Below are positions 1 through 10,890 of a stretch of DNA of 64,000 bases, piece after piece. Under the pieces are notes generated by a model. That model saw nothing but the letters and a program-made list of their open reading frames with translations. It did no database searches and had not been told where the DNA came from. Location of the stretch: NCBI GenBank assembly GCA_963786495.1, contig CAWAZL010000011.1, positions 1 to 64,000 on the forward strand, given 5' to 3'. Made by a program: the position numbers and the translations under genes. Within the stretch, counting starts at the first letter, position 1; each line of letters starts with the position of its first letter. The stretch comes from JALZKA01 sp963786495. Its GTDB lineage: Bacteria; Actinomycetota; Thermoleophilia; Solirubrobacterales; 70-9.

Positions 1-2037
1 TAGGAAATCCTGCCCTCCGCCATCATCGGAATGCCGAGCGACATGAACAGCATCGCCGCCATCAGGTGCGTGCGCCGGCGGTCGTTCGCCGTCGGCGCAG
101 AGCCGTCGTAAGTCGGGATTCTCCGTGATCATGTCGAGCCAGGTCCGGTCGTCGTGCGACTCGGTGTAGTTGACCGTCTGCGCCGGCCATTTCGCGAAAT
201 ACCACGGCGAACCCTTGCAGGAAATATTCCATCCGCTCCGCGCGTGCCGTTGCCGCGCACATAGTCGCGCACGAAATCGCGGTAGCCGTCGTTCCACGAC
301 GCCCAGCCGGTGTCGCGCAGCGCGCCCGCGATGTGTCCGCGGAAACTCCAGGGCTCCGCGATCAGGATCACGTCCGGCTTCACCCGCTTCAGCGCGGTCT
401 CGATGTCGCGCAGCACGTCGACCCCCAGCAGCTCGGCCAGATCGAAGCGGAAGCCATCGACGCCATAGGCCTCGATGAGGTGCACGCAGCTGTCGATGAT
501 CAGCCGCCTCGCCATCGCCGAACGCGCGCGCAGATCGTTGCCGCAACCGCTCCAGTTCGCGAGCTGCCCGGCGGCGTCCTGCTCGAAGTAATAGAGCCGG
601 TCGATGAACATCAGGTGCGCCGGCTCGCCCACGTGGTTGAACACCACATCGAGCACCACCGCCATGCCGCGCCGGTGAAACGCCGCCACCAGATCCTGCA
701 GCTCGCGCACGCCCGAGGCCTTCTCCGGCGCGAGCGCATAGCTGCTCTCCGGCGCGAAGAAATTATTCGTCATGTAGCCCCAGTGATATTCCTCCGGGGT
801 GCGGTTATCGAATTCCTGCACCGGCTGCAGCTCGACGCAGTTCACGCCGAGGTGGTGCAGATAAAAATCCGGGCTCTCGACCCACTTCCGCAGCCCGGCG
901 AATCCGCGCCGTTCCTCCGGCGTCGCCTTGACCGGCGCATTGCGCCGCGAGATCGCGCACATGCGCTTCGGCGATGACAGATCGTGCCACGCGGGCGTCT
1001 GAAACGTCCGATCGCCCTGCCCCACCCACGCGCGGTCGAGCACGATGCCCGGACCGTCGCGCCCCACCGTCGCCAGCGCATAGGGATCGAGCACGCGCAT
1101 GTGCCGGATCGAACCGCCCCGGACCCTTCGCGCACGCCATCGACCGATGTACCAATAAAACCAGCCGTGCAGATTGCGATCGAGCGCGATTTCCCAGACG
1201 CCCGCCGCGCCATCCGCGTCCGGCCGGCGCGCGAGCGGGAAACGTCTGCAGGCTGCTCCGTGCGTCGGCCTGTCTGGCCGAGCAGCAGCGTCGACCTGCC
1301 GCGCCCGCGGCGCGAACAGCCGGAAAACCGTCTCTCGTCCGCGCACCAGCGCCCCAGCGGCAGATCGGTCTTCAGCTCGTAGAAAAAATTTCCCGGCACG
1401 AGCGGCACCGCCGGGCCGGCTCGCCGGCCGCCGCGCATCCGCCCAGGTCACCGTCCGCGGCTCCGCCAGGTCCAGCGGCGCCGCGAGCGTGAACTGCCAG
1501 AGGTGCCAGCCCGGTGCGCGTGCGGATCGAGGAAGCGGTTGAAGTTGCCGCTGCTCGTCGCGCACCACGTTCGGCGCATCGTCCGGCGGCACGAGCCACT
1601 GATGTTCGCCCGTGACAAATTTGAAACGCAGCCCGGCGCTCCGCAGAAAACGCGCCGCGTCGCCCGTCCACAGCAGCACCCGCTCGCCGTCGAGTTCGGC
1701 CGGCTGCAACTGCCATTCGTCCTCGCCGACCGCCGCCTGCCAGCCGTTGAAATCGCCGGCGAGGTAAACCGTGTCGCGCGCCGGATCGACGTCGCAGCCG
1801 TGCTCCAGCGGACACGAAACGAAGATCTCGCCCTGCGGATCCAAAAAATAGCCGAATGCGCCGCCCGCACATGCAGGCCCGAGGCCGGCGCCAGAGCGCT
1901 CGGCGCCGGGCATTGTCTCGCCGAACGTGAAGCGGCGGCGGCAGCCGGTCCGTCCAGTCGCGATCCAGCTCGATCACCCCGGTGGTCGAGCGATTCGAGC
2001 CAGGCCCGAACGATGCGATGCGCGGGTATCGAGCCAT
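1..2037 (-). CDS. GH13 pullulanase/isoamylase-type glycogen debranching enzyme, 3'-truncated by window edge, frameshifted
   Basis: Alpha-amylase-superfamily hydrolase or debranching enzyme acting on alpha-glucans. The N-terminal part has a carbohydrate-binding E-set-like stretch (VYLAGDFNGWQ). The catalytic barrel shows VFNHVGEP (region I), DGFRFDLAELLG with the nucleophile Asp (region II), ILIAEPWSF with the acid/base Glu (region III) and ESHDDRTWLDM (region IV). These pieces lie in at least three frames (breaks near 260-310, 1,150-1,250, 1,400-1,530 and 1,900), so the gene cannot be read through as given. The start at 2037 is a guess. The type resembles Opitutales proteins. The C-terminus lies beyond base 1. 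The GH13 family is clear; pullulanase versus isoamylase is not. Confidence 0.72.
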
Positions 2038-2109
2038 GCGGATCCGCAAAGCATTCCGCAGCGCCGTCCAACGGAAGCAATGCTTTATATACTTGCCGGT
2101 TAACGTCAC

Positions 2110-3110
2110 TGTTGAACGCCGTCAAGACCGGCTTGCCGTCGAAATAGGCGGTGCGGAAGGCCGAGCAGCTAGCACGCGGTCGCGCAGCTGTCTTCGGTGC
2201 GCACTTCAAGCGCGGCAAGCTGCGTCAGATCGAAATATTTCACGCACGCCGGGGCCGGTGGCGATCCAGGGAATATGCCGGCTGCGCGCGTCATCGGCGC
2301 CGTGCGTTGAGCCCTGCGCCGCCGTGATCGGCCGTGACGATGACAACCGTGGATGTCCCGAATGCCCGCCTGATCGAGCGCCGCGAAAACTGCGGCCAAG
2401 CTGCCGTATCGGTCTGTCTCAATAGACGCGAGCTGCTCCGGCGAGCCCCAGCCATTCGCGTGGCCCGATTGCGTCGACATCGGGAAAATGAATGAAGATC
2501 AGATCGGGCTTGTGCTGCTTCAATGATCTTCACCGCTTCGTCGGCCACCACATTGTTCGTCGCACTCTTTTCTCCGGGAGGAATAGACACGTAGGTGATC
2601 GTGCCGGGTTTGTTGAGCGTCGGAGAACTTCGATTTGCCCGCGATCATGCGCCGTGACATAGCCGGCACGCGTGGCCATTTCCATGACGGTAGGAACCGA
2701 TCGGATAAACCGGCTCGCTGAAGGGGAGATCGCGATTCCACTCGATGCCATGCTTACGCGGGAATCACGCCGGTGACCATGCTGGTGTGCGACGGCAACG
2801 TGATCGAGACCGCCGTGGTCTTCGCCCAGAAAGTATAGGCGCCTTCGTGATCATCGTCGCGCATCGTCGGCATGTCGGCGAGCAAGGCGCCGATCGGGCC
2901 GCAGCCCGTCGACGCTGATGATGACCACGTGTTCGCACCGCGGGAAACGGCCGCTGCGGCTTGCGCCACGGGCACCGGCGATCTGCGGCATGACTGTCGT
3001 CAACAAAGCGAAGACCGAAAAGAATGCCGTTCCACCAGCAGCGGAAACCTTAAGCTGCAGTGGCTGTAAGCCTGTCGATCCGGCCAGCAGTCGGCGGTTA
3101 GCAGTGCAGA
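2110..3110 (-). CDS. alkaline phosphatase family / nucleotide pyrophosphatase-like phosphodiesterase, frameshifted
   Basis: Extracytoplasmic type I phosphodiesterase/nucleotide pyrophosphatase fold. Visible in order: a hydrophobic N-terminus (AFFSVFALLTTVMPQIAG), the core strand HVVIISVDGLRPD with the metal-binding Asp, TLPSHTSMVTGVIP carrying the nucleophile Thr/Ser region, IHFPDVDAIGP-like metal ligands, and VVIVTADHGG with Asp-His metal ligands. The C-terminal part contains RTEDSCATAC and FDGKPVLTAFN. The pieces fall in all three frames with a break about every 150-250 bases. Start and stop are therefore approximate. It lies head to tail with the upstream part of the GH13 gene on the same strand. 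Confidence 0.65.
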
Positions 3111-3177
3111 TGCACGGCGCTGCCAGCGTTCGGTTTGACAACATGTTCACGCCGACTCATGCGTCGTTTCATCGTCC

Positions 3178-4303
3178 GTGCCTGCCCGCGAAAAGATTCT
3201 CGTCGCCATGTCCGGCGGCGTCGACAGCTCCGTCGCCGCGCTGCTGCTCAAGCAGCAGGGCCACGACATCGTCGGCGCGTACATGAAGAACTGGATCAAC
3301 GAGGACAACGTCATCGGCCATTGCCCGTGGCAGCAGGACATCGAGGACGCCCGCGCGGTCGCGCGAGCAGACTCGGCATCGAGTTCCGCGTGGTGAATCT
3401 GATGCAGCGAATATCGCGAGCGCGTCGTCGACTACCTGCTCGACGGATACGCGCGCGGGCTCACCCCGAATCCCGACATCATGTGCAACCGCGAGATCAA
3501 GTTCGGCGTGTTTCGCGCGTGGGCGAAGGACCACGGCTTCTCCGCGGTCGCCACCGGCCACTATGCGCGGCGGGTCGAGATCGGCGCATTGCACCGATCG
3601 CTCGAACCCGGCGACGCGGCCGATCCTGCAATTCGCTGCTCGAGGGCGCGGACAAAAACAAGGACCAGTCCTACTTTCTCGCCTTGCTCAACCAGGAGCA
3701 GATTGCGCGACGCGCGTTTTCCCATCGGCCATCTGGCAAAGCCCGAACTGCGCCGACTCGCGCGCGAAGCCGGCCTCGCCACCGCGGACAAGAAGGACAG
3801 CCAGGGCATCTGTTTCATCGGCGAGGTGAAGATGCAGGATTTTCTGCGCGCCTACGTGCCCGACGCGCCCGGCCCGATCGTCCGCGCGAACGACGGTCGC
3901 GAACTGGGCCGACACCGCGGCCTGCATTACTACACGCTCGGCCAGCGCAAGGGCATCGGCGTTCCCTCGAACACCGACCACGAAGCCTACGTCGTCGTCG
4001 GCAAACGCGCCGCCGATCGCGCGCTGCTCGTGGCCTTCGACCATCCCGATGCGCCCGGACTTTTTCAACGCGAAGTGCGCGTCCATTCGCTGAGCTGGAC
4101 CGGCGAGCCCGATCGACACGCCGCGCGCACGCTCGAAGGCCGCGTGCGCTACCGCGATCCGCGCGTGGCGCTCGAATTCATCCCCGAAGGCGGCGGCACC
4201 GCGCTCGTGACGTTTCCGCGAGCCGCAGCGCGGCCTCGCCTGCGGCCAGATCCTCGCGCTCTACGACGGCGAGCGGTTGCTCGGCGGCGGCGTCTACGTC
4301 TAA
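3178..4303 (+). CDS. mnmA: tRNA-specific 2-thiouridylase MnmA, frameshifted
   Basis: Installs the 2-thio group on U34 of tRNA Lys/Glu/Gln using ATP and relayed sulfur. The GTG start at 3178 gives the N-type ATP-pyrophosphatase P-loop ILVAMSGGVDSSVAALLL. The catalytic CxxxC-type neighbourhoods follow: TPNPDIMCNREIKFG, then DQSYFLALLNQEQ, and KDSQGICFIGEVKMQDFL with the second cysteine. The C-terminal beta-barrel ends in LACGQILALYDGERLL and a TAA at 4301. Expected length about 370 residues fits. Frame breaks near 3,363, 3,412, 3,580-3,710 and 4,220 interrupt it. The segment YMKNWINEDNVIGHCPWQQ is of the kind seen in Opitutales MnmA (recollection, not a search). Confidence 0.85.
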
Positions 4304-4397
4304 TTGAGACCGATCTCGCCGCGGTGCTGACGACGTCACCCGTGACACTCCTGATGCATCCGATCATGGCGCGACGGCGCTCCATGGAAAAAACTTG

Positions 4398-6430
4398 GTG
4401 AGCTCGCCGAACAGCGAGTCGCTGCAGCCGGACCTCGGCCGGGCGATCCGCGCGACGGTCGCGTTCATGGTGCCGCTGCTGCTGGCGGCCGCGGGCTGGT
4501 TGCCGCTCGAAGTTCCTTCGTCGCCATCGCGGCGCAAAATATCGCGATGGTGGATGTCCGCGGCGAGTACCGTCTGCGGCTGGCGCTGTTGTCGCGATGG
4601 CGGCGGTGTTCGTCGGAGCCGCGGCGCTGGGCGCGCTGAGTCGCGAACCATGTCGTCGCCGCAGCTGCTCGCGACGGTGCTCATGGCGTTCTGCGGCGGC
4701 TTGTGGCGGCACCTGAGCAGCGACTACGGCATGTCGCTCGCGATCTCTTCGACGCTGGTGTTCTTCCTCGCGCTCGCGTCGCCCGCGGATCCGCACGCGG
4801 TTTCGAGCCACACGCGCTGGCCGCGCTGCTCGGCGGACTCTGGGGACTCGCTGCTGCAGGTCGCCAACTGGCCCTTCCGCCCCAACACCCGTTGCGTCGA
4901 ACCGTCGCGGATACCTGGCTCGCGGTCGCGCGATCTGTTCGAAGCGATGACGCCGCGCGAGACCGTGGATCACGCCGCGCGTCAACACCAGCGTCAACGA
5001 GCGCGAAGCCGACACTGCGCTCCACCCTCGACAAGACCTACGCCGTGCTCGCCGCATGCGCGGCCCGGCCCGCTGCGCGACGCGGCTCGAAGCCCTCAAT
5101 CTCGCCGGCGCCCGGCTCGCGACCCGCGTCGTCGTCCTCAACACCGCGCTCGAACCGCTGCATGGCCGCAGGCGGAGTTCGCCGCGCTTCGCGTCGGCGC
5201 TTCAACCGGCGCTCACCTCGCTCACCAACACGGCCCGCACCGTCGCGCTCGCCGTGGTTTCGCGGCGGCCGGCGCATCTCGCGACCGTCGAAGTGCGCGC
5301 TGCGCCGGCTCACGAAGCTGCTGCGCGTGCTGCAGGCGCGCATCGCCGGCGACGCGCGATCCCGCGGGCGGCGCAGCAATTGCAGGAAATCCTCCGGCAG
5401 ATCGAACAGCTGCTGCCCGAAATCGACGACGCGCTGCGCGCCACGATCGATCGCGCGGAGGAACGCAGCGCGTTTTCGCTCGAGCTGCTCGACATGCGAG
5501 ACGTGGACGCTGCGGCCGCTGGCCTCGACCTTGAATTTCACCCGTCGCGTCGATCCCGCGCTGGTGCGTTTCACCGTGCGGCTCGCGGTCTTCATGACTG
5601 TTCGGCGTGGTCGATTTTCAAAGCCTACGCGCTTCCCCACGGCTACTGGCTGCCCTTCACGATCGTCGTGGTGCTCCAGCCCGATTACGGCTCGACGCGC
5701 CAACGCGCGGCGCAACGCGTGCTGGGCACGTTCGCCGGCAGTGCCGTCGCGAGCGCGCTGCTCTGGCTGCACATGCCGTTCGCGGCGATCGCGAGCGGCC
5801 ATGGCCGGCACGATTTTCGCCTTCGGCTATTTCGTGAAACGAAACTACGCGCGTCGCGGTTTTCTTCATCACGCTGTTCATCGTGCTGCTCACGGAGGCG
5901 GAGCATCCCGTGACCATCGCGTTCACGGTCGAACGTCTCGTGAGCACGCTGGCCGGCGGCGCGCTCGCGCTGCTGGCGGCGCTGTTTTTCTGGCCGGTGT
6001 GGGAACGCGATCGTTTCCCGCCGATTCTTGCGCAAGGCCTGCGCGCGCAACCGCGAATACCTGCAACTGCTGCCGTCCGCGCTCGCCACGGCGGTGCAGC
6101 GTTACGACGAAGAAGCCATCGCAGCGAAACGCGAGCCGAAGCCGGCAACAGCGCGATCTTTCTTCGCTCCAGCGAATGACCGGCGATCCCAAAAACCAGC
6201 GCGAAGGTCTCGAAGCCGCCGCGAGCTCGCGAACGGCAATCAGCGGCTCACCCGCGCGCTGACCGTTATGACGCTGCATCTGCGCCGGGCACGCCGCTCA
6301 ACTGGCCCGAGCTGGAAAAGTTCAAGACCCTCGTGGGCGAACTGAAACACTCGCCGGCAACGTGGAAAAGGGCGCAGCGGCAAGCGGCTCATCCGAAGCC
6401 ATTCTCGCTGCCTGGAGCGAATATTCATAC
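4398..6430 (+). CDS. FUSC-family inner-membrane protein (YccS/aromatic-acid exporter-like), frameshifted
   Basis: Integral membrane protein of the FUSC superfamily with two multi-helix modules separated by a cytoplasmic coiled region. N-terminal helices include IRATVAFMVPLLLAAAGWL and MSLAISSTLVFFLALASP. The central part is rich in charged residues. The C-terminal FUSC_2-type module shows VRFTVRLAVFM, HGYWLPFTIVVVLQPDYGST, FAGSAVASALLWLHM and VERLVSTLAGGALALLAALFFWPVWERDR. GTG at 4398 is the likely start, 95 bases after mnmA. At least six frame breaks disrupt it. The stop is uncertain, with coding character fading near 6,430. The transported substrate cannot be told. Confidence 0.6.
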
Positions 6431-6439
6431 CACTGCCGG

Positions 6440-7049
6440 GCCCGACATGGCGCAACGCGACCATTGGGTATTCACCCAGCTCGCTCGTGCGGCAACCGGG
6501 CTTAGTGCCATGCTGCTCGCCGCGAGCAGCGCAACCGGCGATAAGAGCGCCGACGCCTTGAAGTTGGGATCGGCAATCAGTTGATCGAAAGTATTGGCCA
6601 GGTTGCGCGCGCGAATCCCCCGCATGCGCCTGGTTCGCCTTTTTGAGTGCAACTCGCGCATCATCCAGCATCCGAGCAGGGCGAGCACATAGACCTGTTG
6701 CAGCAACGGATGAAGAACCTGTCTCCCGTTTGTAAGTCCTGGGCAGTCGCGAGCGCCACATCGTAGGCCTTTTTGGCCTCGGTGCGCTTGCCAAGGCGAG
6801 CGCTGCGGCCGTCACCGAGATCGAGCCAGTAATCGACGACATCGGGGCAAAGCGCAGCTGCCTTGATATAAAGTTCGGCCGCCCGTGCATAATCTTTCAC
6901 CGTGAGCGCCGGAACTTCCGCCTTAGCTGGCCAGGGTGGCATCCTTGCGTTGGAGCGAAGTGATGGTTTTCGCCTTGGGCGCACAACCGGTGAAAGCCAG
7001 CAGTGCAAACGCGGGTAGTACTACTATAAGCAAATGCTTGGTGGTCACG
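6440..7049 (-). CDS. TPR-containing lipoprotein, frameshifted
   Basis: A GTG at 7049 opens MTTKHLLIVVLPAF followed by a lipobox LAFTGC, a classic lipoprotein signal with Cys at about residue 22. After a frame break near 6,925 comes KDYARAAELYIKAAALCPD and then AKKAYDVALATAQDL, typical tetratricopeptide helices. Further breaks lead to DDARVALKKANQAH and LANTFDQLIADPNF. The protein is probably about 190-200 residues, anchored to a membrane by its lipid and acting as a protein-interaction scaffold. No specific partner is visible. The 3' end is approximate, and it converges on the FUSC gene. Confidence 0.5.
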
Positions 7050-7320
7050 GCTCCAGTAACAAAGGTCAGCCACCAGCCGTCAATATCATCAATCGCAGGA
7101 GAGGCATGGCTGCACTTTACGCTTTGCCGCCAAGCTCGTCATTCTGAGCACAGCAAGAGTGGCAAACAGCACCAATTACTTGGCAGGCTTCCTTGAACCT
7201 TATCAGCTATGATTAAGCGCGCCACAGCAGGCTCATTCTGCGCCGTCGGCGTTCTGCGGCAACCCAGATTTAAAGCCGGCCTAAAACTGCTTAGCCACTG
7301 ACTCGTCGTATTGCTCAACG
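7050..7320. other. non-coding or unassignable stretch containing the probable chimeric join
   Basis: No credible open frame covers these 270 bases. To the left everything reads as frameshifted Verrucomicrobia-like DNA; to the right, from about 7,302, clean actinobacterial coding sequence begins. An in-frame TGA at 7299-7301 closes the right-hand frame on its 5' side, so the join probably falls within about 7,280-7,325. No insertion sequence, direct repeat or tRNA is seen at the seam. Confidence 0.5.
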
Positions 7321-7487
7321 TAGGCCCGGTGCTTCAAGGCAAGGGCAAGACCAACGACAAGGGCCGCTACCGCGTGGACAAGGAGGTCAAGCGCGGCAGC
7401 TACTTCCCGGCTATCGCGAGAAGCGTTGACCCCGAGATCGGGATCTGCGCCGCCGCCCAAGCGAACTCGATCTTCATCGAGCCCTAG
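7302..7487 (+). pseudogene. 3' fragment of an unidentified, probably secreted protein
   Basis: An open frame without a start runs to a TAG at 7485-7487. It encodes about 56 C-terminal residues containing KTNDKGRYRVDKEVKRG and GICAAAQANSIFIEP. The pattern of small basic strands followed by a lone Cys resembles C-terminal beta-sandwich repeats of secreted actinobacterial proteins, but no family is recognised. Its 5' part is missing, consistent with an assembly join just upstream. It stops 6 bases before the convergent PRC-like gene. Confidence 0.4.
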
Positions 7488-7493
7488 CGCCGC

Positions 7494-7805
7494 TCAGCGG
7501 CCGAAGAGGCCGCCGAGCTTCGAGTTTTTCGGCGGCGGGCCCAGCTGCGCTGCGGCTGCCGAGTCGATGTTGAGCTCCACTGCTCGCTCGTAGGTGCGCT
7601 GGACCTCGGGAGCGTCAACGAACCTCGTCTCCCCCTTGACGTCTTCGAAGATGAAACCGTCCAGGATGTTCTCGCGCTTGTTGTCGGAGACGCTGACCAC
7701 CCTGCCCACCTCGACCCCGTCGGAGCCGTAGATAGGCGTTCCCTGGGCAATGGTCGAATAATGGACGGCGACGCCGTCGTCCCGCTGGGCTGATTCCTCG
7801 CTCAC
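7494..7805 (-). CDS. PRC-barrel/DUF2171-like small protein
   Basis: 103 residues from a GTG at 7805 that shares GTGA with the stop of the upstream hydrolase, which indicates translational coupling and decides the start. The core YSTIAQGTPIYGSDGVEVGRVVSVSDNK looks like a PRC-barrel/DUF2171 strand pattern, followed by ENILDGFIFEDVKGETRFVDAPEV. The C-terminus is short and basic (LGGLFGR). No enzymatic residues are evident; PRC-type domains usually bind a partner protein or RNA. Cytoplasmic. The function of this member is unknown. Confidence 0.6.
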   Translation of the reverse strand: MSEESAQRDDGVAVHYSTIAQGTPIYGSDGVEVGRVVSVSDNKRENILDGFIFEDVKGETRFVDAPEVQRTYERAVELNIDSAAAAQLGPPPKNSKLGGLFGR

Positions 7806-9088
7806 GGGCCAGAGGATACGAGCGTGTCGCCGCCCGCCGAAGGATCGAGCTGCGCCTGCGAGAGCCACTCGCGGATGTGTTCGTAAGTCTGCGGGTGGTT
7901 GAGGAGGTGGAAGTGGCTTGCGCCCTGGACGTGCTTCGAGTCCCCGTGGGGCTTTCCCTCGCCGTCGAAAGGACTCGCTGCACTCGCCTTGCGCACCAAG
8001 ACGTCGCCGATCAGCGCGGCGAGCGGATGGCGCTCCGAGGCGGTGAGCCCACCGGAGACGAAGTGGTACGAGACACCGGGAACGGGCGCGAGCGGAGCCG
8101 AGTAGTTGCGCAGCACCTCGTGCGGATCCCTGTCGGTCCAGTCCTCGTCGCGCAGGTACCCGAAACGCAGGTCCTGGATCCCCACGCTCCTCAGTTCGAG
8201 AAAGTCGGCGAAGGGCTTCGCCTCCGGCACCCGTTTGAAGGCTGCGCCCCCTGCGTTCACGACCTTCTCGAGCCAGGAGCCGGTGTTCGGCGCGCCCAGG
8301 CAGATCACGTGCTTTGCGTTACGGACCCAGCGCCGTTCGGCCTCGGCGGCCTCGTGGCAGGCACTGCGCGCGATCAGCGCGCCCATCGAGTGGCCGATCA
8401 GCGAGACCTCCTCCACCTCCACTGGCCACTCGCGGCATAGCTCCTCGAGCAGCCACGAGAGGCGCCGGCCGTTCTCGGAGATGTGAAGGCCGCTGTTGTA
8501 GCGAAGGTAGAGCGGGCTGAAGTTGAGGTCGTCACGGAGCTTCTGGCCGTAGGTGCGCGGTGCAGGCCCCTCCATCTCGGGGTCCGCCTTGGTGCCCAGC
8601 CACCAGGCCTCCTCCGTCTCGCACAGGCCGTGCACGAAGATCGCGAGCCGCGGCGTCGTGTGGTCGAACGCCTCCTGGATCGACGCGCGGGTGCACTCGA
8701 CGTCGCGGTGAGGCAGCCGGAGCGCCATCTTCACCGCGAGGGGGCTCCCCTCCTCCTCCAGCCGATCGCCGATCAGGCCGTTGATTGCCGCCTGTGAGCG
8801 GCGCCCAAAACTGGAGTTGCTGACAGCCGTCCGCTCCTCGGTGCCTCCTGCGACGCGCCCCGCGGCGGAGATCGCGGCGCCTGCGCCCTTGCCGCCGAGC
8901 TTGAGCGCACCGAAGACGCCGGCCGAAATCGCCTCGTGCGCCTGCTTGACGACAGCCGAGCCTTCGCCGAGCGCTCCGAAGACGCGCTCCGAGACCGCAG
9001 AATGGACTCCCTGGATCGGGCTCAGGAGCGCTTCGTCTGCATATCGCCCGGCCAGGTCACCGAGCGCTTTTAGCTCCGAGTCAGGCAC
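7802..9088 (-). CDS. alpha/beta-hydrolase (lipase/esterase, PGAP1-like) with N-terminal extension
   Basis: 428 residues. Residues 1-135 are an alanine/glycine-rich amphipathic region without recognised fold. From about 147 the hydrolase begins: LAIFVHGLCETEEAWW (oxyanion region), then SLIGHSMGALIARSACH with nucleophile Ser234 in GHSMG, VICLGAPNTGSWLEK, and near the C-terminus GASHFHLLNHPQTYEHIREWL supplying the catalytic His. This matches serine lipases/esterases of the PGAP1/DUF676 type. No signal peptide. The substrate is unknown; the N-terminal helices could bind lipid surfaces (inference). Coupled to the downstream PRC-like gene through a GTGA overlap. Confidence 0.75.
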   Translation of the reverse strand: MPDSELKALGDLAGRYADEALLSPIQGVHSAVSERVFGALGEGSAVVKQAHEAISAGVFGALKLGGKGAGAAISAAGRVAGGTEERTAVSNSSFGRRSQAAINGLIGDRLEEEGSPLAVKMALRLPHRDVECTRASIQEAFDHTTPRLAIFVHGLCETEEAWWLGTKADPEMEGPAPRTYGQKLRDDLNFSPLYLRYNSGLHISENGRRLSWLLEELCREWPVEVEEVSLIGHSMGALIARSACHEAAEAERRWVRNAKHVICLGAPNTGSWLEKVVNAGGAAFKRVPEAKPFADFLELRSVGIQDLRFGYLRDEDWTDRDPHEVLRNYSAPLAPVPGVSYHFVSGGLTASERHPLAALIGDVLVRKASAASPFDGEGKPHGDSKHVQGASHFHLLNHPQTYEHIREWLSQAQLDPSAGGDTLVSSGP

Positions 9089-9136
9089 GCCTCGCGCAAG
9101 ATAGCGAAGGCGGAGGCGGAGGTTTGGTGCGGCCCG

Positions 9137-10859
9137 TTACCGCTTCTTGACGATCTTGAAAGAGGCGTGCGCAGGCGTGGGATCGTCGCCGCCTTCGCCC
9201 GACGCGAACACGTCGAAGGTGTGCTTGCCGGGCTTCAGCTTCTGCGTCGTATGCGACGAGGTGCACGCCGCATACGGGTTCGAATCCACCCGGCACTGGA
9301 ACGTCGCGCCGGACGATGGGTTCGCCGTGAACGTGATCGTCGGGGTCTTATCGGTGCCTTTCGGCTTCGGCGCCTTTGTGATGGTGGTGTCGGGCGGGTC
9401 GGGCGGATCCACGACGGCGTCCACCGTCCAGATGTAGGTCGCGGCACCAGCGAGCGTCTCGCTGTTCCCGAGCGCGTCAGTCGAGTAGACGCGGAACGTG
9501 TGCTGGCCCTCGCTCAGGCTTGTGTACGAGGCCTCCCCCGTGTTGCAGTCGGTTTCCGCTTGCGAGTCCAGCTTGCACTTGAACGTCGCCCCTGCCTCGG
9601 AAGAGAAGGTGAAATTCGCGGAGTCAACGGTCGAGACCGGCTGATCCGGGCCTGAGTTGATGGTTGTGTCGGGCGGCGTGCGGTCCACCACCCAGGTGTA
9701 CGTGGCGGGGGCAGCGTCATCCTTGTTGCCTGCCGTGTCGGTCGCGAACAGCGGTGAAGGTGTGAGATCCGCTCGAAAGGCCGCTGTAGCTGCGTTGAGG
9801 CACCTGGGGTGCAAACTTCCGCCGCTCCCTGGTCGAGTTTGCAGGTGAAGGTCGAGTCCGGCTCGGTCGAGGTGTACGTAAATGTGGCCGTCTGTGAAGC
9901 GGTCGGATTCGCCGGTTTCGAGCCTTCCGTGATCGTCGTATCGGGCGGCGTGCGGTCGATCGTCCACGTGTTATGTGGCCGGCGTAGGATCCTCGACGCC
10001 GTTGAGCACGGCCTTCGCGCTGAACGTGTGGCTTCCGGTGTCGAGGGGCGGGTTGTTGTAGGTCTTGGGACTCGCGCAGGAGCTGAAACTCGTCTCGTTG
10101 TCGAGCTTGCACTGGAACGAGAGACCCGGTGTACCCGAGGCGTTGCCAGGCGAGTCGAACGTGAATGTCGCCGCCGTGCCGTTATTCGGATTCGCCGGGG
10201 TGGTCAGAATTCGGCTCTCGGGGCACAGGACGAACGAGGGGACCACCAGGTTGTTCTGAGGGCTCGGCGTCTGCTCGGTGAAGTCCGCGGCGCTGTCGAA
10301 CGTCGTGTCCTGCGGCATGTCGAGGATCGTCGAGCAGCCAGCGATCGATCCGGCGCTCCAGCGACTTCCCGGCCGTGACCCCTCCTGGTGAGGCGGGGCT
10401 CCCGGTTGCGAGGTCGGGCACCGTGCCCGTGAAGTCGCCCCACGTCACACAGTCGATGGCCGTGTTGTCCGGATAGGTGTCAGAGATGAAGCAGACCGCT
10501 CCTCCCCGCCCGGAATGTTCAGGCCAGCGTCCGCAAAGTCGGCATTTGCGACACCAGTGTCGCCAAGCAGCACCCGCCGCTGGCTTTGACCGTTCGTAAC
10601 GTTGTCGTCGAACGTGTGGCTGTCGATCTGGGTGCCGGTGGGCCCGTAGAGCCACCATGTGGTGGGTGGCCATCAGGTTCTGGCCCGCCGTGTACATCTG
10701 CAGCTCGACGAAGCTCGTCTCCGCTGCCACTCCCGCGGGGAAGACCTCGCGGATGAGAATCTCGTGGTGGTCCGCCGACGCGGGCGCTGCGGCCGACGCC
10801 ATCCACGCGGCGCAGACAAACGCTGCGGTTGATCCGCGCCTTAGCCACACCCCCGACAC
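9137..10859 (-). CDS. secreted multi-repeat (Ig-like/bacterial surface repeat) protein, frameshifted
   Basis: GTG at 10859 starts a signal peptide (FVCAAWMASAAAPASA, cleavage before DHHEILIREV). The next about 150 residues resemble a lamin-tail-like module (FVELQMYTAGQN). At least five copies of a roughly 90-residue repeat follow, each with PDTTI.., TFTF, ATFxCKLD/CRVD and a second Cys, ending HTFxVxA. The repeat is common in Thermoleophilia surface proteins (family knowledge). Breaks near 9,750, 9,968 and between 10,200 and 10,650 split it into frames; the joined product would be about 570 residues. Likely cell-surface adhesive or structural. Confidence 0.65.
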
Positions 10860-10890
10860 AAACCCATCAAACCACGTCCCTGATTGGTTT

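Noticed and set aside
1..7300. Reading the left-hand genes as true pseudogenes or a decaying prophage
   Set aside because: All catalytic motifs persist across frames and no phage or transposase genes are visible; sequencing error explains it better.
7050..7320. tRNA or attachment site at the contig join
   Set aside because: No cloverleaf, CCA end or flanking direct repeat could be folded from these bases.
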